Source of the DNA: Nemophila menziesii
Taxonomy: Eukaryota > Streptophyta > Magnoliopsida > Boraginales > Hydrophyllaceae
Direction: 5' to 3'
Length of the DNA: 64,000 nt
Assembly (NCBI GenBank): GCA_029959085.1
Contig: JARWIR010000010.1
Location: 39,161,703 to 39,225,702 of the forward strand
In this document: positions 1 through 11,106 of the stretch, piece after piece
How the letters are laid out: every line of letters starts with the position of its first letter
Numbering within the stretch: position 1 is the stretch's first letter
Program-made: the position numbers and the translations under genes
The notes under the pieces: generated by a model
Database searches by the model: none
The model's input: only the letters and a program-made list of their open reading frames with translations
What the model was told of the DNA's origin: nothing

Positions 1-122
1 GTTTTAGATCGTTTTTGGGTATATCTTCATACTCCGTATTAACCCTGTCAAGGTAAAAGGACAAGTCAAACCTTTTTCCATTACCATCCCTGTAATTGAA
101 ACAAGATGTATCGTTAATAGAT

Positions 123-614
123 TCAAAATTTAAAAACAAATGAGCCTGTCATCTTCTTTCTTCTAAGGGAGAGGCCAGCGTATGATAAACAAAAACAAGA
201 ATTAGGATTTAGTTTTGAAAGTCTCTTTAAATCGTTGGCCATCAAGATATAAGGAAAAAGATGAGTAGATTCTGGATACTTATCAATAAAACCCTCTTTA
301 ATCTGAAAGTCGTTGTGATAATCTTCTGCAGACCGTCGATCATTAGATATGATATAAGAGAAGATCCCTTTCGACTTACGAGGTTTACTAATAAGCTGGG
401 TTCCTTCACTCCATGTAATCGCCTTGCCGTTAGTCAAATGTTGATTGTCGTTGTAAATCCAATTGTTAAGACTAAAAAAGTGACTGGTCCTTATCAGATC
501 TATTCCTAGATCATGAAGAGCCCTAATCCACCAAAACCAAGCTGATTTTTTTGACCCTACCAACCATATAAGCACCCATACAATCCTAGGACAGAGAGGT
601 AATGTTTGAAGCAA
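123..614 (-). CDS. Unrecognised open frame at the left edge
   Basis: This minus-strand frame of 163 codons starts near 614 and stops at 123. I do not recognise the product. The N-terminal third is rich in tryptophan and hydrophobic residues, and the rest is mixed, polar and without a motif I can name. Past the stop, a TTTCAATTACAG acceptor-like string (minus strand, about 90-101) is followed by another plausible coding stretch that runs to the window edge. The implied intron would be only about 50 bases, short for a plant. It may be the edge of a decayed gene or of an element lying mostly outside the window. No promoter is evident. Confidence 0.15.
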   Translation of the reverse strand: MLQTLPLCPRIVWVLIWLVGSKKSAWFWWIRALHDLGIDLIRTSHFFSLNNWIYNDNQHLTNGKAITWSEGTQLISKPRKSKGIFSYIISNDRRSAEDYHNDFQIKEGFIDKYPESTHLFPYILMANDLKRLSKLNPNSCFCLSYAGLSLRRKKMTGSFVFKF

Positions 615-1279
615 AATACCAAAGAAATTAAGTTTTATAAGATGTCATTAAAATAGAAAAAATTCTAGGGTTTTAAAAAAATAGCTTAATTCATATATGT
701 AACTTTAATTTATTTACAAAAATAAAAAAATACTTAGAAGATTTTCTCTTAAATCACTTCGATTTAGCGTTTATTTCATTATTTTTGTTACGTCTCAACT
801 TCTGTCCATGTGGACATGGTTAGAATGCAACACGCCGTACAACAAGAGGAGTCCACTTCTTGGCACAAGGCTTTTCTAGAACTGCAAAGGATAACCAAAA
901 TACTAAATTCAGATTTAAATCTTCCATTAACTAAATAAACGTAAAACGGTTGTGGTGTCTAGTGACGATTCGACTAAAGTAAACATGATTTCCTGAATAA
1001 AGCCAGTCTCTCTTTATCATGATACTTTACTAGATAACTCTTCTACCCTCTTCACATCCTCATCACTCTTATTCATGCTGATCTTAAAACACAGACAATA
1101 AGCAGGATTGAGCAACCGAATGCTCAGTAAGTCAAGAAAAATATCAAATATGAATTTCAAGATAAGAAACTATGCAGGTATCTAATAGATATATCATAAA
1201 TAAACTTTATAATACAATTAGTTACTATATAAATAATATCACTTACTGATGCACCAAATTCTCGATGGTACTAACACGA
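615..1279. other. Gene-free AT-rich stretch
   Basis: I see no coding frame, structural RNA or element boundary here. The sequence is AT-rich and unstructured up to the start of the minisatellite. Confidence 0.5.
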
Positions 1280-1601
1280 TAAATCTCGAGATAGGTACAA
1301 GACTTCTACAAGCATACACGATATAGGTAAAAATCCCCCAAAACACAAAAGATTGATACGAGACTCCCAGAGGCACACATGAGATAGGTACCAAGCTCCA
1401 CAGGCACACACGTGATAGGTACGAGACCCCCACAAGCACATACAAGATAGGTATAGGCCCCCAAACACACACGATATAGGTATAATTACCCCACAGGCAC
1501 GCACGAGATAGGTACTAGGCCCCCACATGCAGACACGAGATATGTACGAGTCCCCCACATGCCCACGCGAGATAGGTACGAGGCCACAACATCCACACAC
1601 G
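1280..1601. repeat. 31-32 bp minisatellite, left part
   Basis: About ten diverged units share the core GAGATAGGTACGAGRCCCCC followed by a CACA-rich spacer. The ATAGGTA cores lie 30-32 bases apart (for example at 1384, 1415, 1447, 1477, 1508 and 1572). The open frames on its minus strand are a by-product of the repeat and are not taken as genes. The array resumes at 4870, so it existed before the hAT-type element jumped into it. Confidence 0.85.
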
Positions 1602-2401
1602 CAGGGCCGGTCTGGGAACTTAGAGGGCCCTCGGAAAAACTAAAAAAATTGGACCCCTTTAGTTAAGAAACAAATTTATACTAAATATTAACAAAAAAAC
1701 ATACGGGTGGTAAACCAAAAAAATAAATCTATACATAGGTAAAACTTAATTTTCATTAATGATAATATACAATATCTTAGGGGTCTCTTTAAAACATTGT
1801 TTGAGAAAAATGCAATGGGACAAAACCCAAACTAAGGAAAAAGAGTACCCCATATTGATAAAATCACATAATCAGAATCATGATAATTACTCATCTTAAA
1901 GTCCATAATCTTTAGCTTCTTTCGTGCTCATTAAAAATTCACATTCATATCGTGATTTAATTTTCTCTAGGCTCTTAGCAGTATGATGGGATAGATAGCC
2001 ATTTAGATTTGTTTTATGGTGCAATATCTCATTTTCCTAGCAAAAAGAAAAAGTTTTCGATTAAAAACCAAAAAATAAAAATAACAAGTAGGTAAAATAA
2101 ATGAGGAGTGATTCAAGTTTTTTGTGATACTTTAGGGGTCTACTTACATTTAATGAAGAGGTCTTGATCAAAGCCATTAGATTAGTTTTTAAATCTTCTG
2201 CTCTCTCCATTACTTTGTCCAGTTTATTACATCACCACCTATTTAGTTTCCTTACTCCATCTACTACTGTACATTCTTTTTTGACAGATATATTTTAGGC
2301 AAATAATTGTAATCTATCAGTTTGACAAAAGAATTATAATCGATTCTTTTTTTTATGTATAGCCTTTAAAGGATAAATTTACAGGCCAATGCTAATTATA
2401 T

Positions 2402-2716
2402 ATTTTTTTCGTTACACAATAGGTCTAAAGACCGGGAAGTAAACTTCCGAAAAAACTATCAACTACTTAAAGTTAATCTAGGTAATGTCCATCCATAGCG
2501 ATCCCTGGTCAAGATTCGCCATAGTCCATCCGGTGGATCTCGATACGGCACTGGTCCCTCCGAACATCTCAGCCCAAATTTCGCCAACCAATCCGCACTC
2601 CTATTCGCCTCCCGATAGATCCAGTTGAGCTCAAAATGTACATTTGTTGCCAATATATCACAACACTTCCCAATAATAATGTTTGAGAAACCTCTTGAAT
2701 TCGTACCGCCCTTCAC
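2402..2716 (-). mobile_element. 5'-truncated LINE insertion carrying an RNase H tail
   Basis: A minus-strand frame (stop at 2459, open to 2716) encodes the end of a plant LINE RNase H domain: the stretch WIYREANRSADWLAKFG matches the final conserved block that carries the last catalytic aspartate. Downstream on the minus strand is a short poly-A (poly-T on plus, 2403-2409). The segment is flanked by a 13 bp direct repeat, ATGCTAATTATAT, at 2389-2401 and 2717-2729. A truncated 5' end, a short A tail and a long target duplication together indicate target-primed reverse transcription. It lies inside the hAT-type element and is therefore younger than it. Confidence 0.75.
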
Positions 2717-3239
2717 ATGCTAATTATATTTCAACTTCTAATATAGTAACTACTTCACATGCTGCTATTCATTCAAGGGCCAACAGAAGGATAATTTGTC
2801 CTTATATTATGCAAAAAACGTTATAATAAGAAAGCTCATATTTCAAGAATCAACTTTTATATCAAAACATTATTTACTTCTTCCTTTATAATTAATACAA
2901 ACAAAACAAAAGCAAATAGGTCAAATTAAACAAATAATAGTGTGAGAAAATGTACTTACGGAATTAGACAAAGCGAATCCTTGAGAAACAACAAAACAAT
3001 GCCTAAAGCAATATTGTTCCCACAAACTCAACCTCATGTCTAATACCAACTGAATTAGGTTCCTAATACAAGCCACACCCTAACATCCAAACCACTCATT
3101 TTTTTATTTAAGATTTAGAAATTTACTACAAAATCTAACCTACAAATTATCTAAAATTAGCTAATTCTAGTATAATAATCCCCGAATCAATAATTTGTTA
3201 TTCTTACTTTATCTAGATAGCCATTGATCTGTGTCCTTA

Positions 3240-3960
3240 ATTTTGAGCAGCGTTGATGACTGCCTTAATAGATAACAATGATAATTAAGAATAGTAGACA
3301 AAAACAAAGATATTTGTTAAACTGTAAAGTCAACTTGGTCAACATTAATATTTGACGTTAATGATATGACGTGTTTGATGATGTGGACTCGTGTGGGTTA
3401 TTTATCTTGACCGAAGTCAATGGTCGTGTGAGCCTTATATTACTTCACCACGTTACTTATAAGATAGACGTGTGGCTTTGCCGAGAGCGTTGATCTTATA
3501 AGAGTTGAACAGTTGAGATTAAAACCCTTCACTCTCTCATATAAAAGGCATAATTCTTTACAACTCGGGCAGACTTGTTGTTTTCTTCTTTGACATCGCC
3601 TCATCTTCTTTATTGTATTCTCTCGGCAAATAAAGTCTAGGGTTTGTGTAAATCGATATCTATGATATAAAGAACATCGATTAGAGATAGATTTCAAGCA
3701 ACTTGCTTGTTATTGAGTATTATATCTCGATAGTGATATAAGGTTTTCGATTGAAGCTTTAGAATGTTCTATTCTATGTAATTGCTTAAAGATTCAATCT
3801 TAAAGTTGTAACTCTATTTGTATAGTGCATCAAGCATCTCTCATAGACTGCTTCAGTGTGGATGTAGGCCTTTGTTCTGAACCACTATAAATGCTCGTGT
3901 TCTTTACTTTATTCACTTTTCTTTACGCCTTTACAGTCTGAGTTTTGAAACGTGAGTTGA
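3240..3960 (+). mobile_element. LTR-like remnant inside the hAT-type element
   Basis: A CATATAAAAGGC TATA-like box (about 3538-3549) precedes a tract reminiscent of copia LTR R/U5 regions, including CCACTATAAATGCTCGTGTTC near 3880-3900. I cannot place TG/CA borders, a primer-binding site or a target duplication, so this is only a resemblance. It could instead be captured promoter and 5' leader sequence. Confidence 0.3.
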
Positions 3961-4869
3961 ACAGATACTTTTACTATCTTTCTAAACCGAGAAAGAAAAA
4001 CAATCCTTATAAATTTACAACATATATTAATCAGGGTTATATATGCATATAGTGATATATAATGGGAAGAACATAAATTTTTCAAACTTCTTGTTCTTTT
4101 TTCTTTTCTAATCAAGATCGGGATTATAATATCCTTGCACAATGCACCTTCAACTATTCCAACTCTCAAAGTTCAGTTTTTTATCTCTTTTAGTTGTTAC
4201 GTATTCACTAAAAAACTTGTAAAAATGCCTCAACCTTGTAACATGATTACATAAACAATCAAAATTAATAAAAACAAACAATCAATCACTTTAATAAATA
4301 GCCAAGAAGAATACAACTGCATCAACTTGTGAAATATTTGTTCCTTGACAAACTAATCAATATTATTGCAAATATAAAACTTTTATTATCTAATTTATCT
4401 TTTACTATCAATTTCAATATAAAATAAATGAAAAACTTGCAGAAAAACTATTGAGTTTTTTATCAATCGACTTATAACCAATTGTCAATTGACTAAGAAT
4501 GAAAATTGAAGACCTAATTACCTATTTACAGAAATAGGAAAAAAAGTAACAAAAACATATAAAGAAAAATGGACAAAATAGAATGTTTTGTGTAGAATTT
4601 TATTGTTTAAATGAAAAAAAAACTCAAATAGATAAGAAATATTGAATAATATTCATAAAAATATCAAAATTTCGAACATAACTTTATTTTGAAAAATGAA
4701 GCTATCAATGACCGATGAAAAGTGAAAATTGAAAAGTTTTTTATTCAAAGTTGTTTTTTTTTTCAATTTTTCTCGATATAGGTATATTAAGAGTTCAAAT
4801 AAAATGGGCCCCTCTTAAACTTGGGCCCTAGGCGGTCGCCCAGATTGACCAGGTATATGGCCGGGCCTG

Positions 4870-4915
4870 CACACACGAGATAGATACGAGGCCCCCCACA
4901 ATCACACACGACATA
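4870..4915. repeat. 31-32 bp minisatellite, right part
   Basis: Between one and two further units of the array at 1280-1601 (CACACACGAGATAGATACGA then a C-rich block) resume directly after the hAT right end. This gives the target duplication its CACACACG sequence. Confidence 0.8.
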
Positions 4916-5049
4916 CATGATCACATTTAAATATAATTTAAAATCCACTGGAATATGTGTATACATCTAGTTAAACAAACTACCTAATATGTCATTTATC
5001 ATAACTAGTCTAATGATAAAATCCATATAAGTGAGGCATATGGTTCTTT

Positions 5050-6750
5050 GAGTTCTTTAAGCAATTTTTAACCATACATGTATATCTTACACACATAATG
5101 AAATTGATAAAAGAATTTAGGAATGAGCATGGTATTAAGTGAGTGATTAAAATTGTTTGTTACTCTCAAGTGGGTAAACTCATTCAGTAGATTGTAATCG
5201 AAAATAAGGATATTAGTTATGTAGAGTGCGTATTGATTTGAACTTGAGCAAAGATAACAAGAATATTGTTGAGTTTTCTTCACACTGTGGGCAAAATTTT
5301 TAGATAAAAAAATTGAGTATGAGAATTTACCCTGTGTTGCAAAAAATGCAAAACCTTCGGACATTTGGAGGAGACATGTTTCTATGAGAATAAACCAAGG
5401 GTGCAATAGGAAACTTACATCACTAAAAGTAATGTAAATAATAAAGAATCCTATACAAAAATGTAGGGATCTAGAGTGAAAACTTTAACAGCACCTAAGT
5501 CTGGCCCAACTGCTACAAGTGTCCACGCGCAAGAAAGTGCCAAGGTAATAAAATTATAGTAGAGCACTCAGACAACACAACAACTTAAAACTACAACACT
5601 TTTGGAGAAAATGTAAGTGAAATTCACCAGAATTGGCACCTGTGTCGACAACTGAAACCTGAGATGAGCGGGGATAAGGAGTTGAGAACAGTCCAGTTGG
5701 AGGTTATCTGTAGCATGCGACTTTGCCAAGAAAAGGGTAGTTGTTGTAGTATAATAGCAGGGAACTACTGCAGTAAATTTGGTAACCAGTATATAAGTTG
5801 TACAACTGCTATGGCTACCTAAAAAATGCAGAAAATTCACAAAGATTAGGACCTACTGCCGAGAAGTTAAATTGTAGTTTTAACAGTGGGGTTTTGTATG
5901 GTAAATTTTGCGGGGAGCAAGATATTGAGAGAATTTATATGGTAACAAGTCAATTTGTTAAAAGACCGGGCAAGGTACATGTAGTCGAGGTATTGGGTAG
6001 CATGGTTTCGTTGGATTATTCGAGTACTTTGAGTGGTTTGGATAGGGCTGAATTGAGATCGGGTACCGAGGATTTGGAAGAAGACCCTTTTAAATTGGTG
6101 ATTAGTAAGAGGACAAGAAAGTTTAAGGCTAGTGAGAGGAAACAATTGTTAGCTAGACAGGAACAAGCTCGTGAAAAAAAGCTATCGGAAAGCTAGAGGC
6201 GTAAACATGAAAATCATAAATAAGGGGAAACCCTCCAAGATCATTTAATGATTATTATATCTTGGAGTACGAGGGGTTTCAGATCAACCCATATGAGGTG
6301 AGGTGTAGTTAGACTCATTAAGAGGAAAATATAGATATTTTAGAAACAAAAAGTAATTGTAGGAGTGTCGATAAATTCATGTGTACTATATGAAGAGGTT
6401 GGACACACATGGATAATTTTGATCTACTTGAGCATGGGAGAATTTTAGTAGTGTGGGATCCAGTTAAAATCGAATTTGAGATACTCTCAAATACGCCCAA
6501 GCAATCCATTGTAAGGTTGTGTGTAACATAACTTCTATTAGTCTTTACACTTTTTTTACTTGATAGATTTCATTACTACTTTTAACAAATTGTGGCTTCT
6601 TTGGGTGATTTTACCAACATTTTAGCTCATAATGAAAGGAAAAATGGTAGGGTCGTGACAATCAGAGATTTTAGTGAATTTGCATATTGTTGTAATAGTC
6701 TTGGATTAGAAGATTTGTGATATTCGGGGTAATTCTTTACCTAGGATAAC
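5050..6750 (+). pseudogene. Decayed LINE: ORF1 plus endonuclease start of ORF2
   Basis: ORF1 is recognisable by the CCHC knuckle CKKCKTFGHLEETC (about 5335-5380), preceded by KIEYENLP after a one-base frame slip; this is the usual end of a DUF4283-type ORF1. A later ORF1 piece is open at 5798-6196. ORF2 begins at ATG 6249 with MIIISWSTRGFRSTHMR, equivalent to the canonical plant LINE start. Further on, a GRILVVWDP-like block (about 6437-6465) and PWLLLGDFTNILAHNER (about 6595-6645) follow, all broken by stops and frameshifts. Nothing matching reverse transcriptase follows, so the element is cut near 6750. ORF1 and ORF2 are separated by about 50 bases, unlike the overlapping LINEs elsewhere in this window, so it belongs to a different lineage. 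Confidence 0.7.
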
Positions 6751-6760
6751 AACCACGTTC

Positions 6761-7618
6761 TTGGTAGCACTTTAGGTATACGTCGATGGGTTCAAACCCA
6801 TCACCTAGGTCTATATGGGTTACGGTAGATGATGGTGGGGGTGTTGGGGTCCACGGTTTGAGAAATGGGCTTAAAGGGGTATATTTTAGTTAAAATGGTG
6901 GGATCATACACATAACCACCAGTTTGGGAGTATGGATAATGTTAGGTTCAGAGTTGTTGGCATTTTTGGGTTATATATACTTAGCTATGTTCATGCCCAC
7001 CACCATTGGCGATATGGTTTACAGTATATGATGATGGGGTGGCCGGGTTTTGGATTTCAAAAAATGGCCTTTATATATAACAATGCACTCAAACCCACCG
7101 CTTGATAGGTGGAGTGATGACGGTAGGGTTATATGTTTAGGGGCTTTGGGAGGTTTGGGGGTCTAGCTACAACAACTCAAACACTTTAGTCGTATTGGTA
7201 GCACTTTAGGTATACGTCGATGGGTTCAAAGCCATCACCTAGATCTATATGGGTTACGGCAGATGATGGTGGAGGTGTTGGGGTCCACGGCTTGAGAAAT
7301 AGGATTAAAGGGGTATATTTTAGTAAAAATGGTGGGATCATACACACAACCACCGGTTTGGGAGTATGGATAATGTTAGGTTCAGAGTTGTTGGCATTTT
7401 TGGGTTATATATACTTAGCTATGTTCATGCCCACCACCTTTGGCGATATGGTTTATGGTATATGATGATGGGGTGGCCGGGTTTTGGATTTTAAAAAATG
7501 GCCTTTATATATAACAATGCACTCAAACCCACCGCTTGATAGGTGGAGTGATGACGGTAGGGTTATATGTTTAGGGGCTTTGGACGGTTTGGGGGTTTAG
7601 CTACAACAACTCAAACAC
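6761..7618. repeat. 434 bp tandem duplication
   Basis: Copy 1 (6761-7194) and copy 2 (7195-about 7618) both begin TTGGTAGCACTTTAGGTATA and end near CTACAACAACTCAAACAC. They differ at only scattered positions, so the duplication is recent. The sequence is G-rich and has no recognised function. The open frame at 7220-7465 is unsupported because the same frame is closed in copy 1. Confidence 0.9.
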
Positions 7619-8490
7619 ATCAGCTACAACTTAAGGGGCAAGGTTTGATGATGGGGATGGTGGGGTTGTGTAGAATAATATTGTTGTATTAATTAAGGTT
7701 TAATTCTTGAGGGTAAACATCAATGTGCATCTAAATACCTAAAAAACACGTCATACATAATAAAATCATAAAGTAATACTTAAGAAATTATGCATATAGG
7801 TAGCAAAAACAAATTCAAAGTTTTAAACATGACGTTACCAAAGTCTTAAACGTATTACAAGGCTTTAAAATCAAGATGAATATAGTTTGTAAATAAATCA
7901 TAACTCTGCCACACCTTTGACCTCCCCTACACAACTTTACGATAAGACATGGAATCTCAAGCAATTTGTGTATTGTACCTTTGGCTCAACATAGCTTCTA
8001 GCACGGTGCATCTCATTGATTTGTACTCACAAGACGCGTACGTAATAACCTATCACCTCATTACCATCATATATGCCACACACACATATTATAATATATA
8101 CGACTGAGTCAACTATAATTGACCTTCTCTTAAACTTGTAGCTTTCTGCTCGCTATGTGGCCATTGGGGTAGACAGTTTGTAATGTGCAAGGAAAACTAT
8201 CTCAAGCAAGAAACTATATATTGTTGGAGTTTAAGTCTGTTATGACACCTATGTTGTGCATGTTCTCTTTATTCATCGGTTTGTAATGCTCGCGTATTGC
8301 AGTCTCTTGGTCATAAACAAGCATGCTCTAGTTAGTCATGCCTAAAACTTTTCACCACACTAAACCAAAACTAATCACTATCTAACTAGTCCAATTACAT
8401 GCAAACCTTATAAAATAAGTAATACCCACTTTAAGGACCTAAAAATATTTTTACCTGACGTAGAAATAGATTTAGGATACGAGTAAATAT
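7619..8490. other. Gene-free stretch
   Basis: This is AT-rich sequence with no frame, RNA gene or element border that I can support. Confidence 0.5.
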
Positions 8491-8652
8491 ATATACCACC
8501 CAAAATCATACCACCTAATGATGTGGCATGAATTAGTTGGTTTTAAATCGTTAATCAATTTATTTTCTTGATATAATTAACGATTTATAACCAACCAATT
8601 CACACCACGTCATTGGGTAGTATTTGGGTGGTTGGGTGGTATATATCATTAC
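8491..8652. mobile_element. Foldback MITE-like palindrome
   Basis: The left arm, reading TATATACCACCCA then TAGTTGGTTTTAAATCGTTAAT, pairs with the right arm, which contains TTAACGATTTATAACCAACC and ends GGGTGGTATATA. The arms are about 60-75 bases with some mismatches and one extra block on the right, and they meet near 8555. There is no coding sequence. A target duplication could not be fixed with confidence, so the superfamily is open. Confidence 0.65.
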
Positions 8653-8894
8653 TTGATATGAGTAAATACTCAATTGTGTTTCTTTTTTGAAAAGAAAATA
8701 TACTGGATATAGAAACCATCCATATATTTTTATACATTACAAAAGAGAAATTATCCTATTTTACTAGGAAACAGATTGGAGGCTAAAAGAACTACTAACG
8801 GGAGAGGGACCTGATAGCCTAGTTACTAAACAAATTTTCCAGAAGCATTCATTTGGCGATTCAGTCAACAATATTATTTTATTTTTTAGGAATA

Positions 8895-10452
8895 TGGTGG
8901 TCCTTTGTGTGTTCTAAAATAAATGAAATAAATAATCGAACCACAACCGCAAGTGTACGGTTGTCCCAAGTAATAATAGTGATAATACAGATTCGTTCCA
9001 AGGACGGGATGGTTGACTACAATGCTTATCCACTATAGAATGATTGCACTTATGAAAGCAAATAAAAGTTGAATGATTGATTGTTTGTTTTTATTAAATA
9101 AAAGACTAAATGGAAAATGCAATTAAATACTAAGACGCAAGTAAATGAATGTAAAACGCAAGTATGAGAAGATAGCACTTGAGAACGCAAGGGATCCTCC
9201 TAATTCTATTTCATAACCTATTCTGTTTAAGGGTCAAATTGGTCAATTGACATTGGTCGGGATTCAATAATCCTTGTACCCCGTCAGGGTGGACTACAAG
9301 GCTATTCTAGAGTGTCACTAGTCCCGTCAGGGTAAATATGATCCACTTTCGAATGATTAAGCTAAATTACCTCATTGGCCATAAAATTAACTACGCTCGT
9401 CAAAGTCAAATAGTTTATATTTTATATTCTGTAATTATTTTTGTACCTAAACCCCCCGTCAAGGTGATCCAATTGCCACTAATTGGAATAGCCTAGATAC
9501 TAAGCCCTATTATTAATTGATCAGGTCAATAATAGTAAATAAGCACAAATTAAAGAAAAATGTAAAAGACCCAATTCGATTTAATTAACAGAAACCCAAA
9601 TTCAGGACATGAAATTCAATAGAATTGGGATTCACCCATAAAGCATTCTCAAGCACTAATAAATGTTTAGCTCATACTAATTAAAACGAAAACTAAATTA
9701 AAAGTAAAGGAATTCATATTGTCTTACAAATAAAAGATAAAAGAAACCTAATTTCCGGAATAGGAATGACTGAGAACGGAGATATAGACCCTCTCCAGCT
9801 CTTGCAGCTTCTTTTCTCTTCCTTCTGTTGCTTCTCTCTGGTGTTTTTAATTGTAAAGAATGAATTGTGTTTAAAACAGAAGTCAAAGGCTCTTTTTATA
9901 AGTGGAAAGACGGATTAGGGCTTGGACCTTATAATAAAACACTAATTAAATGTCCAAGCCCAAATTCTAAGCCCAGAATCCCGTAACTGCTGATACACCT
10001 TCACTAAAACGGCTTTTCCCGCTTCGTTATGACGCCGATTGACTTGATTTCAGTTGCTAAAGTTCCGTAACTCGATAAGGAATGTTTTCTCTTCAAAGGT
10101 CAGCGGCTAAATCATCTCTTAAGAGCCTCGAAATCAGCAATCTATGGCCTGGAAAACAGATTTTCAGCTCTAAAAATAATTTCTTCGGGATTTATCTTCA
10201 AGTCTTGACTCCATATCACGATCTTTGACTTTCTTCTCGGATTCCATTCCTAGCTAATATTCAAAACCTACAAACTTTCCACTAAAATACACAAGATTAC
10301 GCGCAAAAGTTTAATAAATTAAAAATACTAGAAATAAAATAGAAATTCCGGATTATTGCATTTTTAACTCAAAAGTCTATCAAAATATTCAAATAAACAC
10401 CAAAAATGATGTCTCCCAAGGGTCGAAAATAAGAACAATTAGGGAGACATCA
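8895..10452 (-). mobile_element. Solo LTR, copy A
   Basis: Read on the minus strand it begins TGATGTCTCC and ends in CA. The flanks carry a 5 bp target duplication, GAATA, at 8890-8894 and 10453-10457. A minus-strand TATA box lies at 9892-9901 (TATAAAAA). The first 45 bases form an inverted repeat, TGATGTCTCCC with GGGAGACATCA. The GCAAGTGTACGG block near the 3' end recurs in copies E and F, and as GCAAGTATAC in B. No internal region or second LTR is present, so this is a solo LTR left by recombination. I could not decide between the Ty1/copia and Ty3/gypsy superfamilies. Confidence 0.8.
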
Positions 10453-10457
10453 GAATA

Positions 10458-10979
10458 TAAAAGCAAAGAAACTATAGCTTTGAGCTTTAATATTATTAAA
10501 AATAAAAAGAAAAGAAGTTTGTTGGTTATTGCATTTTCCGTCATGTTTAAATGGCTTCATAGTTGCTTGATTGTCATTTGCATTCTAAATTGGTATTCTT
10601 GAAAATCTTTAGCATTCAAAACCTCATTTCTAACAATGATGGTCTCAAATTTCTATGTATGGCTGCTCAAAAAAGTTTATACAACACTATGGAAAAGATT
10701 ACCATATACACTATAGTTATACAAACAGTAAACTTTATATAATAAAAAGAGGTATCAATATGCATCACAGATGGCAGATTCTATCAACAAGGGTTCCATG
10801 CCATTTATATGTATAATAGAAACTCTATAAATTATACTCATGTGACCATCAAAATGTATTAATTAAAAGAGTCTTTAATTAGTCGATAAGTTGATATTTT
10901 GTTCATTTATAAGGAAATACTCAATTTACAAACACCTTGTAAACTTCCACTTAATTATTGAACAATGCGTGGGATATTC
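10458..10979. other. Gene-free stretch before the L1
   Basis: No supported feature. It ends at the target site of the full-length LINE. Confidence 0.5.
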
Positions 10980-11106
10980 AACATTGTGACGCATAAAAAT
11001 CCAAAATAATGAGTCGGAATATGAAGTTCTCTCTACCCTCTCTCTACACTAAAAATACACTTTCATAAACTCTCAAAACCTATCACACAAAATCTCAATA
11101 TTTTGG

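Larger units (their letters stand above)
1602..4869. mobile_element. hAT-type non-autonomous DNA transposon, 3268 bp
   Basis: The left end is CAGGGCCGG and the right end is CCGGGCCTG, a short imperfect terminal inverted repeat of the form common in plant hAT elements. GGGCCC-rich subterminal sequence occurs at both ends (around 1626-1632 and 4806-4835). The flanks carry a perfect 8 bp target duplication, CACACACG, at 1594-1601 and 4870-4877; 8 bp is the hAT-diagnostic length. I see no transposase frame, so the element would need an enzyme supplied elsewhere. The interior holds a small LINE insertion (2402-2716) and a stretch resembling a copia-type LTR (about 3240-3960). The superfamily call rests on TIR and duplication length, not on protein. 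Confidence 0.85.

Noticed and set aside
1239..1600. Two overlapping minus-strand frames rich in Cys, Tyr and Trp
   Set aside because: They follow the 31-32 bp minisatellite period and have no domain.
6785..6802. GGGTTCAAACCCATCACC, resembling a tRNA T-arm
   Set aside because: No acceptor stem, D-arm or anticodon arm can be placed around it, and it recurs with a change in the duplicate copy.
7220..7465. 81-codon frame in the tandem duplication
   Set aside because: The same frame is interrupted in the other copy and encodes nothing recognisable.
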